From Caulobacteraceae bacterium (GTDB lineage: Bacteria; Pseudomonadota; Alphaproteobacteria; Caulobacterales; Caulobacteraceae), in assembly GCA_947476555.1 (NCBI GenBank), contig CANJRI010000010.1, positions 1-59,393 of the forward strand: a stretch of DNA of 59,393 bases, read 5' to 3'. This document shows, piece after piece, positions 48,284-57,460 of this stretch (its first letter is position 1; every line of letters begins with the position of its first letter). The position numbers were made by a program, and so were the translations under genes. The notes under the pieces are model-generated. The model saw only the letters and a program-made list of their open reading frames with translations. It ran no database searches and was not told the DNA's origin.

Positions 48284-49696
48284 ATGATCCGCGCCCGACG
48301 CGCCCGCATTGTCGCCACCCTCGGACCCGCCAGCCGGGGCGTCGCCAAGGTGCGTGAACTGGCCGAGATGGGGGCCGACGTCTTCCGGGTGAACTTCAGC
48401 CACGGGACCCACGCCGACCACGCCGAGGCGATCGCCGACATCCGCAAGGCCGAGAAGGAGATCGGGCGGCCGATCGGGGTTCTCGCCGACCTGCAGGGGC
48501 CCAAGCTGCGGCTTGGCGACTTCGTGGACGGCGCCGCGCACCTCACGGTCGGCCAGACCTTCCGCCTCGACATGTCCGGCGCGCTCGGCGACGCCACGCG
48601 CGTCTGCGTCCCCCACCCGGAGATCTTCGCGGCCCTGAAGAAGGACGCCACTATCCTGCTCGACGACGGCAAGGTCCGGTTGCGGGTGACGGCGCTCGGC
48701 AAGGACTACGCCGAGACCGTGGTGGTGGCCGGCGACCGGCTCTCCAACCACAAGGGTCTGAACCTGCCAGGCCTGGCCATCCCGATCCCGGCCATGACCG
48801 ACAAGGACCGCAAGGACCTGGCCTTCGCCCTCACGCAGGGGGTCGACTGGGTGGCGCTGTCGTTCGTCCAGCGGGCCTCGGACATGGCCGAACTGCGCCA
48901 GCTGGTCGGCGGGCGGGCCGGGGTGCTGGCCAAGATCGAGAAGCCGGCGGCGCTCCTGGCGCTCGACGAGATCCTCGACCTCTCCGAGGCGATCATGGTG
49001 GCCCGGGGCGATCTGGGGGTCGAGCTCAACCCCGAAGACGTGCCGGTCGTCCAGAAGCAGCTGGTCCGGGCCGCCCGGATGCGCGGCATCCCGGTGATCG
49101 TCGCCACCCAGATGCTGGAATCGATGATCCATTCGCCGACCCCGACGCGCGCCGAGGCCTCCGACGTGGCCGGGGCGGTCTACGAGGGCGCCGACGCCCT
49201 CATGCTCTCCGCCGAGAGCGCGGCTGGCGACTTCCCCATGGAGGCGGTGGGGATCATGGACCGCATCATCACCCGGGTGGAGCAGGACCCGCGCTGGCCG
49301 GAGCTGATGCGCGCCGAGCATGGGGTCGATGACGCCGACGCCCTGGTGGCCGCCGCCTTCCATGCGGCCCAGACCTCCTCGGCGGCGTGCGTGGCGGCCT
49401 TCACCATGACCGGCCAGACCGCCCTTCGCCTGGCGCGCGAGCGTCCGGTGCAGCCGACCCTCGCCCTGACGCCCCGCGAATCGACCGCGCGGCGCCTGAC
49501 CCTGGCCTGGGGCGTCGAGCCGCGCGTGGTCCCGGACATCCGCGATCCGGAGGACATCCCCAAGCTCGCCTGCAGCGAGGCCATGGCGACCGGCCTGGCC
49601 GGTCCCGCCCAGCGGGTGCTGATCCTCGCCGGCCTGCCGATGGGCTCGCCCGGCGCGGCCAATATCCTGCGGCTCGCCCATACGCCCCGTCGCTAA
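48284..49696 (+). CDS. pyk: Pyruvate kinase
   Basis: 470 residues. It converts phosphoenolpyruvate and ADP to pyruvate and ATP. RARIVATLGPASRG at the start, VNFSHGTHADHAE, AKIEKPAALLALDEI and VATQMLESMIHSPTPTRAE are classic. The C-terminal allosteric domain is present. Start ATG at 48284 (MIRARRARIVATLGP). It lies alone on its strand between the GH15 gene and the debranching enzyme, overlapping the latter's stop by 4 bases. In this locus it completes the route from glucose to pyruvate. Confidence 0.96.
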   Translation: MIRARRARIVATLGPASRGVAKVRELAEMGADVFRVNFSHGTHADHAEAIADIRKAEKEIGRPIGVLADLQGPKLRLGDFVDGAAHLTVGQTFRLDMSGALGDATRVCVPHPEIFAALKKDATILLDDGKVRLRVTALGKDYAETVVVAGDRLSNHKGLNLPGLAIPIPAMTDKDRKDLAFALTQGVDWVALSFVQRASDMAELRQLVGGRAGVLAKIEKPAALLALDEILDLSEAIMVARGDLGVELNPEDVPVVQKQLVRAARMRGIPVIVATQMLESMIHSPTPTRAEASDVAGAVYEGADALMLSAESAAGDFPMEAVGIMDRIITRVEQDPRWPELMRAEHGVDDADALVAAAFHAAQTSSAACVAAFTMTGQTALRLARERPVQPTLALTPRESTARRLTLAWGVEPRVVPDIRDPEDIPKLACSEAMATGLAGPAQRVLILAGLPMGSPGAANILRLAHTPRR

Positions 49697-51840
49697 TAGC
49701 TGACCTTGAGTCTCGGCCCTCGGCTGTTGGAGTGGACGGCCACCCGGTTTCCCTGGCGTTCGAAGGTCAGGTCGATGGTCGAGCCGGCGACGGAGAGGCG
49801 GTCGAGGCTGAGCCGGTCGATGCCGATCGGCAGGGTGGGATTGTGCACCTCCACTTCGGCCGCGTCGCCATGGATCCGCAGGCCCAGGCAGGCCTGCAGC
49901 ATCATGAACACCGCTCCCGCCGCCCAGGCCTGCGGCAGGCAGGCGACAGGATAGGCCACCGGCGGTTCGCCGGCGCTCCGCGGGAAGCCGCAGAACAGCT
50001 CAGGCAGGCGCATCTCGAACTGCACGGCGGTTTCGAACATGGCCGCCGTCAGCCGCACCACGTCGTCGCGTTCGCCGTAGCGTGACAGGCCCAGCGCCGT
50101 CAGGGCCGTGTCGTGCGGCCAGACCGAACCGTTGTGATAGGACATCGGATTGAATCGGACTTGGCCGGTCGCCAGGGTCCTGAGGCCCCAGCCCGAATAG
50201 AATCCCCCGCCCATCAGCTGCTCGGCCACCCGCTTGGCCCGGTCGGGCGCCGGCAGGCCGGTGAACAGCAGGTGGCCGGGGTTCGAGGCCCGCACCCGGC
50301 AGAGCTCGCCCTTGCCGTCGAGCGCGATGCCGTAGAAGCCCTGATCGGGCATCCAGAAGTGCTTCTCGACCGCCGCGCGGATGGTCTCCGCCCGCCGGGT
50401 CCAGTGGGCGGCGCCCTCGGGGTCCCCGCGCCGGGCCGACAGCATGGCCATGGTCCGATAGGCGGCGAAGGCGTAGCCCTGCACCTCCACGAGGGCGATC
50501 GGCCCTTCGGGGAAGCGGCCGTCGGCGTGGAAGACCGAGTCTCCGGAATCTTTCCAGCCTTGGTTGGAGAGCCCGCTCTCGGCGCCGCGCGCATAGGCGA
50601 GCAGCCCCAGGGGATGACGCTCGGCGCAGCGATCCACCCAGTCGATGGCCCTCTGCAGCGCCGGCCACCACTTCTCCACCTGCTCCAGGTCGCCGGTGCG
50701 GTCCATGTAGGCGCCGGCCAGGGCGACGAACAGCGGCGTGGTGTCGACCCCGCCGTAGTAGCGGCCGAACGGCACCTCCCCGAGGGCGGCCATCTCGCCC
50801 CGGCGGGTTTCGTGCATGATCTTGCCCGGTTCGGAATCCCGGAACGCCGAAACCGCGTCGGCCTGGTGGGCGGCGAGGTAGGTCAGCACCCCCTGCGCCA
50901 GCGAGGGTTCGAACCAGAGGATCTGCCAGGCGGTCAGGATGCCGTCGCGCCCGAACGGCGTGGAGAACCAGGGGATGCCGGCATAGGGATAGGGCCCGGT
51001 CTGCATGGCCGTGGTCAGCAGCGCCAGGTCGGCCCGCGACTTGTCCATCCAGGCGTTGAACAGCCGTCCGTTGGTGCGCAACCTCGCCCCTCGGCGCCGG
51101 CGGAACCGCATGTCGTTCCGCGCCCGGGCGGCGGCCGCTCGGAACCGCGCCCGACTGGGCTCGGCCGCCTGGGCGCCGATCTCGATGTAGATCTCCGTCC
51201 GCGTGTCGCGCGCCAGGGTGACGATGAACTGGGCGCGTTTCTCCGAGATCTCGGCGGGCGGATCGGAGAAGGCCACGGTGCTGGTCCGCTCCACCCCGTC
51301 GCGGCCTTCGTAACCGAATCGGACCGAGCGCTCGCCCACGGCTGGCGGATCGAGCCGGCCGCGCCGCGCGCGCCGGGCTCCCCGCACCTCGAACATGTCC
51401 TTGAAGTCGGCGTCGAACTCGAAGCTCAGCGGCAGCACGACCGACTCCGGGCTGAAATTGGCCAGGGTGACCCGCTCGTAGAGCCGGTCCTCCCAGAGGA
51501 ACCGCTTACGTTCCAGGTGCACGACACCGGCTGGCCCCAGCGGCCCGGCCGGCGCGGGGATCGCCCGGTTGAGGCCATGGGAGGTGAAGAAGACGTTGTC
51601 CTCGCTGATCGCCCCGGACAGCAGCACCGGCGGCTTGGCCCCCAGCAGCATCTCCCAGTGCGACAGGATGCGGGTGTCGTCATGGAACAAGCCGTCGGCG
51701 GCGCCGGCGATATCCCCATGGGAGTCGGCCACCAGGAAGGTGTCGCGGTCCTTCAGGGCGTAGAGCCGCTGCGGGACGCGGGGCTCCTCGATCTCGCCCC
51801 ACTCGACAGGGGCCTCGATGTCTGGTGCGAGATCGTCCAT
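49693..51840 (-). CDS. Glycogen debranching-like enzyme (amylo-alpha-1,6-glucosidase)
   Basis: 715 residues. The N-terminal 250 residues match the bacterial GDE_N_bis domain (LYALKDRDTFLVADSHGDIA, GLFHDDTRILSHWEM). Residues about 290-690 are an (alpha/alpha)6 barrel of the amylo-1,6-glucosidase type with PYPYAGIPWFSTPFGRDGIL, SYHNGSVWPHDTALTALGL and the late YPVACLPQAWAAGAVFMML. It should act on alpha-1,6 branch points or related oligosaccharides, though the exact substrate is not known. The ATG shares a base with the stop of the upstream glycosyltransferase, so the two are coupled. Confidence 0.9.
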   Translation of the reverse strand: MDDLAPDIEAPVEWGEIEEPRVPQRLYALKDRDTFLVADSHGDIAGAADGLFHDDTRILSHWEMLLGAKPPVLLSGAISEDNVFFTSHGLNRAIPAPAGPLGPAGVVHLERKRFLWEDRLYERVTLANFSPESVVLPLSFEFDADFKDMFEVRGARRARRGRLDPPAVGERSVRFGYEGRDGVERTSTVAFSDPPAEISEKRAQFIVTLARDTRTEIYIEIGAQAAEPSRARFRAAAARARNDMRFRRRRGARLRTNGRLFNAWMDKSRADLALLTTAMQTGPYPYAGIPWFSTPFGRDGILTAWQILWFEPSLAQGVLTYLAAHQADAVSAFRDSEPGKIMHETRRGEMAALGEVPFGRYYGGVDTTPLFVALAGAYMDRTGDLEQVEKWWPALQRAIDWVDRCAERHPLGLLAYARGAESGLSNQGWKDSGDSVFHADGRFPEGPIALVEVQGYAFAAYRTMAMLSARRGDPEGAAHWTRRAETIRAAVEKHFWMPDQGFYGIALDGKGELCRVRASNPGHLLFTGLPAPDRAKRVAEQLMGGGFYSGWGLRTLATGQVRFNPMSYHNGSVWPHDTALTALGLSRYGERDDVVRLTAAMFETAVQFEMRLPELFCGFPRSAGEPPVAYPVACLPQAWAAGAVFMMLQACLGLRIHGDAAEVEVHNPTLPIGIDRLSLDRLSVAGSTIDLTFERQGNRVAVHSNSRGPRLKVSY

Positions 51841-52895
51841 CAGTCCGACAGCGCCTCCGCGCGGCGGGCGGGGGCGCCGAGCTGCTCGTAGAGGCCCAGA
51901 TAATTGCGCGCCATGGCCACGGCGGAGAACCTCGCCTCGAACCGGGCGCGGATCGCGGCGCGGTCCAGCCGGTCGATCTGGCGGATCGCCGCCAGGGCGG
52001 CCTCGTCGTCCGAGACGATGAAGCCGGTCAGCCCTTCCTCGACGACCTCGCGCACCGAGCCGCAATCGTAGGCGATCACCGGGGTTCCGGCCGCCATCGC
52101 CTCGATCATCACCAGGCCAAAGGGCTCGGGCCAGTCGATCGGGAACAGCAGGGCGTCGGCCCCACCCAGGAAATCCGACTTCCGATCGTCGCCGATCTCG
52201 CCGATGAACTCCACCAGCGGGTGATGCAGCAGCGGCTCGATCTTCTCCTCGAAGTAGAGCTTGTCAGCGTTGTCGACCTTGGCGGCGATCTTCAGCGGCC
52301 GGCCGGAGGCGATGGCCAGGGCGATGGCCCGGTCGGGACGCTTCTCCGGCGAGATGCGGCCCAGGAAGGCCAGGTAGCCATCGCCCTTCGCGCGAAATTC
52401 ATAGAGCTCCGCGCACATGCCGTGGTGGACGGTCGCGGCCCAGTTGGCGAAGGGAAGCGGCCGCCGCTGGTCGTCGCTGATCGAAACCAGCGGATACTGC
52501 CGCCAGCGATTGTAGACCTCCGGCAGGTCCTTCAGGTCCAGGCGCCCGTGGAGGGTGGTCACCGTCCGGTCGGCCATGTGCTCGAACAGCGGGAAGTGGA
52601 TCATATCGGTGTGGAAGTGGATCACGTCGAACTCGCTCGCCCGCCGGCGGACCTCGGCCAGTTGCGAGAGGTGGGCGGCCAGGTCGGATTTCAGCGGCGC
52701 GGGATCCAGCCGGATGGCCTGGTCCCTGACCGGCGCCAGGGTGGCCAGGGTGCGGGCCTCGGCGCTCGCGAACAGGGTCACCTCGTGGCCGAGCTGGACC
52801 AGGGCGTCCGTGAGATGGGCGACCACACGCTCGGTGCCGCCGTACAGGCGGGGAGGGACAGCCTCATAGAGGGGGGTTACCTGCGCGATACGCAT
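51840..52895 (-). CDS. GT4 family glycosyltransferase
   Basis: 351 residues, GT-B fold. The start MRIAQVTPLYEAVPPRLYGG with TERVVAHLTDALVQLGHEVT, and the C-terminal half with DALLFPIDWPEPFGLVMIEA and GTPVIAYDCGSVREVVEEGL (E-x7-E motif) are typical. It likely transfers a hexose from a nucleotide sugar. Because it is coupled to a debranching-like enzyme and lies near OtsBA, a role in making or remodelling a glucan or trehalose-linked saccharide is inferred. The ATG at 52895 was chosen over a longer frame. Confidence 0.9.
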   Translation of the reverse strand: MRIAQVTPLYEAVPPRLYGGTERVVAHLTDALVQLGHEVTLFASAEARTLATLAPVRDQAIRLDPAPLKSDLAAHLSQLAEVRRRASEFDVIHFHTDMIHFPLFEHMADRTVTTLHGRLDLKDLPEVYNRWRQYPLVSISDDQRRPLPFANWAATVHHGMCAELYEFRAKGDGYLAFLGRISPEKRPDRAIALAIASGRPLKIAAKVDNADKLYFEEKIEPLLHHPLVEFIGEIGDDRKSDFLGGADALLFPIDWPEPFGLVMIEAMAAGTPVIAYDCGSVREVVEEGLTGFIVSDDEAALAAIRQIDRLDRAAIRARFEARFSAVAMARNYLGLYEQLGAPARRAEALSD

Positions 52896-53051
52896 GGAGA
52901 CTCCATCAGATGCGCAACCGCGCACAGCGGCGACGCATGGAATTCCCCGACATGGACGCGACGCAAAACTGGGGCCTGGAACCGGGCTGGTCAATCACCA
53001 AAGGCAATCGAACGGCGCCCTGCTGCTCGCGAATGCGTTAGGACGGCAGGA

Positions 53052-53702
53052 ATGCTCGAAACCTATCCAACACCCGCCGCCCTGGCCGATGCGGCCGCCC
53101 AGGCGGTCGAGGCGCGCCTGGCCGACGCCCTCGCCGTACGGCCGCGGGCGAGCCTGGTGGGAACCGGCGGTCGCTCGCCGGCGCCGGTCTATGACCGCCT
53201 GGCCGCGGCGCCGATCGACTGGGCGCGGGTGGTGGTGACGCTGTCGGACGAGCGCTGCGTGCCGGAGAACTCGCCGGACTCCAACGCCGGTCTCGCCCAC
53301 GCCCACCTGTTGCAAGGACCGGCGGCCGAGGCTGAGCTGCTGCCCCTATGGCCCCATGCCGATGAGGCCGCCCTCGCCGCGCTCATGCCCTTCGACGCCG
53401 TGATCCTTGGCATGGGCGAGGACGGTCACGTGGCCTCCTTGATCCCGGGCGACCCCGGCCTGGAGTCCGCCCTGACCACCGACCGGCTCACCGCGCTGGT
53501 CCCGGAAGGGCTGGGGCGCCCGCCCTTGGCCCGCATAACGCTCACGCTTTCGGCGCTGTCACAGTCGCGGGCCATCTTCCTCTTGATCGCCGGCGAGGCT
53601 AAGCGCGAGGTGATCGAGCGGGCGCAGGCCGGGGCGGACTTGCCCGTCGGCCGGCTGCTCATGGGCCCGGCCCCGGTCCGCGTGTTCTGGACGCCTGGTT
53701 AG
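53052..53702 (+). CDS. pgl: 6-phosphogluconolactonase
   Basis: 216 residues, devB/pgl type. It hydrolyses 6-phosphogluconolactone. The active-site stretch [17 protein letters not shown] and the [20 protein letters not shown] loop are diagnostic. The ATG at 53052 follows an AGGACGGCAGG sequence. It heads the operon pgl-edd-glk-eda, with edd 14 bases on. zwf, the previous step, is upstream on the same strand but separated by four other genes. Confidence 0.93.
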   Translation: MLETYPTPAALADAAAQAVEARLADALAVRPRASLVGTGGRSPAPVYDRLAAAPIDWARVVVTLSDERCVPENSPDSNAGLAHAHLLQGPAAEAELLPLWPHADEAALAALMPFDAVILGMGEDGHVASLIPGDPGLESALTTDRLTALVPEGLGRPPLARITLTLSALSQSRAIFLLIAGEAKREVIERAQAGADLPVGRLLMGPAPVRVFWTPG

Positions 53703-53716
53703 GGAAGGTGGAGTCG

Positions 53717-55528
53717 ATGCATCCCGTCACCGCCGAGGTCACCGCCCGGATCGTTGAGCGCAGCCGCGCCAGCAGAGCCGACTATCTCGCCCGCATGGCC
53801 GCCGCGCGGGAGGCCGGCGTGGCGCGCGGCAAGCTGTCCTGCGCCAACTGGGCCCACGCCTTCGCGGCCTCTGCCGAGGGCGACAAACAGCGGATGCGGG
53901 ACCCGTCCGCCCCCAACATCGGCATCGTCTCGGCCTATAACGACATGCTGAGCGCCCACCAGCCCTACGAGCGGTTCCCGGACGTCATCAGGAAGGCCGC
54001 GCGCGAGGTGGGCGCCACCGCCCAGTACGCCGGCGGCGTGCCGGCCATGTGCGACGGGGTCACCCAGGGCCGCCCGGGCATGGAGCTGTCGCTGTTCTCA
54101 CGGGACGTGATCGCCATGGCGACGGCGGTCGCCCTGACCCATGACGCCTTCGACGGCGTTCTGATGCTTGGCATCTGCGACAAGATCGTGCCGGGCCTGT
54201 TCATGGGCGCGGCGGCGTTCGGGCACCTGCCGGTGATCTTCGTGCCCGGCGGGCCGATGACGTCCGGGATCTCCAACGCCGAAAAGGCCCGGGTGCGCGC
54301 CCTCTACGCGGAGGGAAAGGCCACGCGCGAGCAGCTGCTGGATTCGGAGATGAAATCCTACCACGGCCCCGGCACCTGCACCTTCTACGGCACCGCCAAC
54401 TCCAACCAGATGATGATGGAGATGACCGGCCTGCACCTGCCGGGCGCCGCCTTCGTCAGCCCCAACACGCCGCTGCGCGACGCCCTCACCGCCGCCGCGC
54501 CGAAGCGCGCGGTGGAGATTCGCGACGGGACCAACGCCTACACGCCCTTCTCGGCGGTGGTGGATGAGAAGAGCCTGGTCAACGCCCTGGCCGGCCTGCT
54601 CGCCACCGGCGGCTCGACCAACCACACCCTCCACCTGATCGCCATGGCGCGGCTGGCCGGCGTCCTCCTGACCTGGGAGGACTTCGACGACCTGTCGAAA
54701 GTCACCCCGCTGATCGCCCGGGTCTATCCGAACGGCTCCGAGGACGTGAACGCCTTCCACGCCGCCGGTGGCATGGCCTTCGTCACCCGCCAGTTGCTGG
54801 ACGCCGGCCTCGCCCATGAGGACGTCGCCACCGTCGCCGGCCCCGGCCTGCGCCGCTACCAGCAGGAGCCCTTCCTGGACGGCGGCCAGCTGGTCTGGCG
54901 CGAAGGGACGGCCGTCAGCCTCAACCGCGACCTGCTGCGGCCGGTGGACGATCCCTTCCAGTCCGAGGGCGGCCTCAGGCTGGTGAGCGGCCCGCTCGGG
55001 CGCGGCGTGGTCAAGACCTCCGCGGTCAAGGCCGAGCATCGGACCATCGAGGCGCCGGCCCGGGTGTTCGACAGCCAGGAGGCGCTGCTGGCCGCCTTCA
55101 AGGCCGGCGAGTTGAACCGCGACCTGGTGGTCGTCGTCCGCTTCCAGGGCCCCCGCGCCAACGGCATGCCGGAGCTGCATTCCCTGACCCCGCCGCTGGG
55201 CGTGCTGCTGGACCGCGGCTTCAAGGTCGCCCTGGTCACCGACGGCCGGATGAGCGGGGCCAGCGGCAAGGTCCCGGCCGCCATCCATATGACGCCGGAG
55301 GCGGCGGACGGCGGCGCCCTGGCCCGGGTCCGCGACGGTGACATCATCCGCCTCGACGCCGAGGCCGGCCGCCTGGACATCCGCCTGGATCCGGCCGAGC
55401 TGATGGCCCGCGAGCCTGCGCTCGCCCCGCCGGGCCAGGCTGGCTTTGGCCGGGAGCTGTTCGGCCTGATGCGCGCCGCGGCGGGTCCGGCCGACGCCGG
55501 CGCCTGCGCCCTGTTCGAGGCCGCCTGA
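53717..55528 (+). CDS. edd: 6-phosphogluconate dehydratase
   Basis: 603 residues. It dehydrates 6-phosphogluconate to KDPG, the key step of the Entner-Doudoroff route. It is an IlvD/EDD-type iron-sulfur enzyme: cysteines in [14 protein letters not shown] and [16 protein letters not shown], and in [16 protein letters not shown]. The start at ATG 53717 has GGTGGAG directly upstream; a GTG three codons earlier lies inside that ribosome site and is less likely. The stop overlaps the glk start. Confidence 0.95.
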   Translation: MHPVTAEVTARIVERSRASRADYLARMAAAREAGVARGKLSCANWAHAFAASAEGDKQRMRDPSAPNIGIVSAYNDMLSAHQPYERFPDVIRKAAREVGATAQYAGGVPAMCDGVTQGRPGMELSLFSRDVIAMATAVALTHDAFDGVLMLGICDKIVPGLFMGAAAFGHLPVIFVPGGPMTSGISNAEKARVRALYAEGKATREQLLDSEMKSYHGPGTCTFYGTANSNQMMMEMTGLHLPGAAFVSPNTPLRDALTAAAPKRAVEIRDGTNAYTPFSAVVDEKSLVNALAGLLATGGSTNHTLHLIAMARLAGVLLTWEDFDDLSKVTPLIARVYPNGSEDVNAFHAAGGMAFVTRQLLDAGLAHEDVATVAGPGLRRYQQEPFLDGGQLVWREGTAVSLNRDLLRPVDDPFQSEGGLRLVSGPLGRGVVKTSAVKAEHRTIEAPARVFDSQEALLAAFKAGELNRDLVVVVRFQGPRANGMPELHSLTPPLGVLLDRGFKVALVTDGRMSGASGKVPAAIHMTPEAADGGALARVRDGDIIRLDAEAGRLDIRLDPAELMAREPALAPPGQAGFGRELFGLMRAAAGPADAGACALFEAA

Positions 55529-56499
55529 TGGGCGTCCAGTGGACCGGGATCGTCGGCGACGTGGGCGGCACCAACGCCCGTTTCGCCCTGGTGGACGCCC
55601 AGGGGCACGTGCGCCATCCGCTCACCTTCCCGGCCAAGGACTACGGCAGCCTGACCGAGGTCATGGCCGAATACATCGAGACCACCGTCGGCCGCAAACG
55701 CCCGCCCCGCGCGGTCATCGCCGTCGCCGGCCCCGTGCTCGACGGCGAGATCGAATTCACCAACCTCGACTGGCAGGTGTCCGAGGGCGACCTGCTGGCT
55801 CATTTCGAGTTCGAGGCGGTGAAGCTGATCAACGACTTCGCCGCCCAGGCCCTGGCCTGCCCGGGCCTGGAGGAGGGCGATCTGCGCCCCATCGGCCCTG
55901 CCCGGGCGCGGGGGACGTGGGATTGCCCGATGGTGGTGCTGGGGGCCGGCACCGGCTTCGGGGTGGCCGGCATCGCCCGCAGCGAGCGGGGCGACATCGC
56001 CGTCTCCAGCGAAGGCGGCCATGCCGGCTTCTCGCCCAGCGACGAGGTCGAGGCCGAGGTCTGGAAGCGGCTGCACGCCCGCTTCGGCCGAGTCTCCATC
56101 GAACGGGTGCTATCCGGGCCGGGGCTGTTCGATCTCTACGGCGCCCTGGCCGCCATGCAGGGGGCCGATCCGGTCCACCCCGACGCCGCCGCGGTGATGG
56201 CGGCCGGACTGGAGGGCGAGCCCATCGCCTCCGCCACGCTCGACCGTTTCGCGGGCGTCATGGGCGCCGTGGCGGGCGATCTGGCCCTGACCTTCGGCGC
56301 GCGGGGCGGCGTGTTCGTCTCTGGCGGCATCGCGCCCCGGATGGCCGACCGCCTGGCCGCCGGGCCGTTCCGGCAGCGGTTCGAGGCCAAAGGCAGGCTC
56401 TCCGATTTCGTGAAGGACATCCCCACCTTCCTGGTCCTGCACCCCTATGCGGCGATGGTGGGCGCGGCCCGCGAGCTTCGCCAGATGGAGCGCCTATGA
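55528..56499 (+). CDS. glk: Glucokinase
   Basis: 323 residues, the proteobacterial (Glk) type, not the ROK type. It phosphorylates glucose with [18 protein letters not shown] is the phosphate loop, and [13 protein letters not shown] and [11 protein letters not shown] are further ASKHA motifs. Its ATG overlaps edd by one base and its stop overlaps eda, so it is translated within the pgl-edd-glk-eda operon. Confidence 0.94.
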   Translation: MGVQWTGIVGDVGGTNARFALVDAQGHVRHPLTFPAKDYGSLTEVMAEYIETTVGRKRPPRAVIAVAGPVLDGEIEFTNLDWQVSEGDLLAHFEFEAVKLINDFAAQALACPGLEEGDLRPIGPARARGTWDCPMVVLGAGTGFGVAGIARSERGDIAVSSEGGHAGFSPSDEVEAEVWKRLHARFGRVSIERVLSGPGLFDLYGALAAMQGADPVHPDAAAVMAAGLEGEPIASATLDRFAGVMGAVAGDLALTFGARGGVFVSGGIAPRMADRLAAGPFRQRFEAKGRLSDFVKDIPTFLVLHPYAAMVGAARELRQMERL

Positions 56500-57113
56500 C
56501 CCTCGACGAGATCCTCGGTCTGGCCCCCGTAGTGCCGGTGCTTGTGGTGGAGGACGTGGCTCACGCCATCCCCCTGGGTCGGGCGCTGGTGGCCGGGGGT
56601 CTGAAGGCTCTGGAGGTCACCCTGCGCACCCCGGCCGCCCTGGAGGTCATCGCCGCCATGGCCGAGATCGAGGGCGCGGTGGTGGGCGCGGGCACGGTGC
56701 TGAACCAGCAGGACTGGCGGGCCGCCGCCGCCGCCGGCGCCCGCTTCGTCGTCAGTCCGGGCTTGTTCGACGGTGCGGGGCCGGACGGACCGACGCCGCT
56801 GCTGCCCGGCGTCGCCACGGCCACCGAGCTGATGGACGGCCTTTCGCGCGGCCTCACCCGCTTCAAGCTGTTTCCCGCCAATGTCGCGGGCGGGACCATG
56901 GCCCTGAAGGCCTTCGCCAGCCCCTTTCCCACCGCCCGTTTCTGTCCCACCGGCGGCATCGACGCGGCCAACGCCGCCGACTACCTGGCCCTGCCCAATG
57001 TCATCTGCGTCGGCGGCAGCTGGGTGGCGCCCGCCGACGCCGTGCGCGCCGGCGAATGGGACCGCATCACCCGCATCGCCCGCGTGGCCGCGAGCCTCGC
57101 CCGGGCCGGCTGA
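56496..57113 (+). CDS. eda: KDPG aldolase
   Basis: 205 residues. It splits 2-keto-3-deoxy-6-phosphogluconate into pyruvate and glyceraldehyde-3-phosphate, the last Entner-Doudoroff step. KALEVTLRTP, VGAGTVLN, the Schiff-base lysine in FKLFPANVAGG, and CPTGGIDAANAADYLA are visible. The ATG at 56496 overlaps the glk stop by 4 bases. It ends the operon; the tRNA-Ser gene follows 87 bp on. Confidence 0.94.
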   Translation: MTLDEILGLAPVVPVLVVEDVAHAIPLGRALVAGGLKALEVTLRTPAALEVIAAMAEIEGAVVGAGTVLNQQDWRAAAAAGARFVVSPGLFDGAGPDGPTPLLPGVATATELMDGLSRGLTRFKLFPANVAGGTMALKAFASPFPTARFCPTGGIDAANAADYLALPNVICVGGSWVAPADAVRAGEWDRITRIARVAASLARAG

Positions 57114-57132
57114 CTCAACGTTCACGCGGCCC

Positions 57133-57161
57133 TTGCGCTGACGAGGGGTCCTGATTAGGTT
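57133..57161 (+). promoter_or_regulatory. Candidate promoter of tRNA-Ser
   Basis: TTGCGC (57133-57138) and TAGGTT (57156-57161), spaced by 17 bases, end 39 bases before the tRNA. Only moderate agreement with the consensus. Confidence 0.4.
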
Positions 57162-57200
57162 CCGCCGCTCGCTCGGCAGCCCTTTGGGCCCGTCCTCGTC

Positions 57201-57290
57201 GGAGAGGTGGCAGAGTGGTTGAATGTACCGCACTCGAAATGCGGCGTGCCTGCAAGGGCATCGTGGGTTCGAATCCCACCCTCTCCGCCA
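57201..57290 (+). tRNA. tRNA-Ser (anticodon CGA)
   Basis: 90 bases with encoded CCA. The acceptor arm GGAGAGG pairs with CCTCTCC. The anticodon stem CCGCA/TGCGG encloses CTCGAAA, giving CGA (reads UCG). A long variable arm of about 17 bases (class II tRNA) and the T-arm GTGGGTTCGAATCCCAC complete it. tRNA-Ser genes are frequent integration sites, and the sequence changes character immediately after the CCA. Confidence 0.97.
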
Positions 57291-57460
57291 TATAATGTTG
57301 AATTATATGATAAAAATATCCGTAAGTGGGGTGAGCCCACCGGTATGCCCACCACTTTCAAGTCACTTAAGTCTGGATCGCGATGAGCTGTCGCGGCACC
57401 CGACGGGCTCAACGACCCCCTTCGGCAATAGGTGCTACGTATGCGAAAGCTCGACGGGGG
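57291..57460. other. AT-rich gap after the tRNA, no gene seen
   Basis: The first 40 bases are strongly AT-rich, unlike anything else in the window, then GC content rises. I see no integrase, transposase or small RNA. A short hairpin-like TGGGGTGAGCCCA occurs at about 57337-57349. It is the probable junction of an inserted element. Confidence 0.6.
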
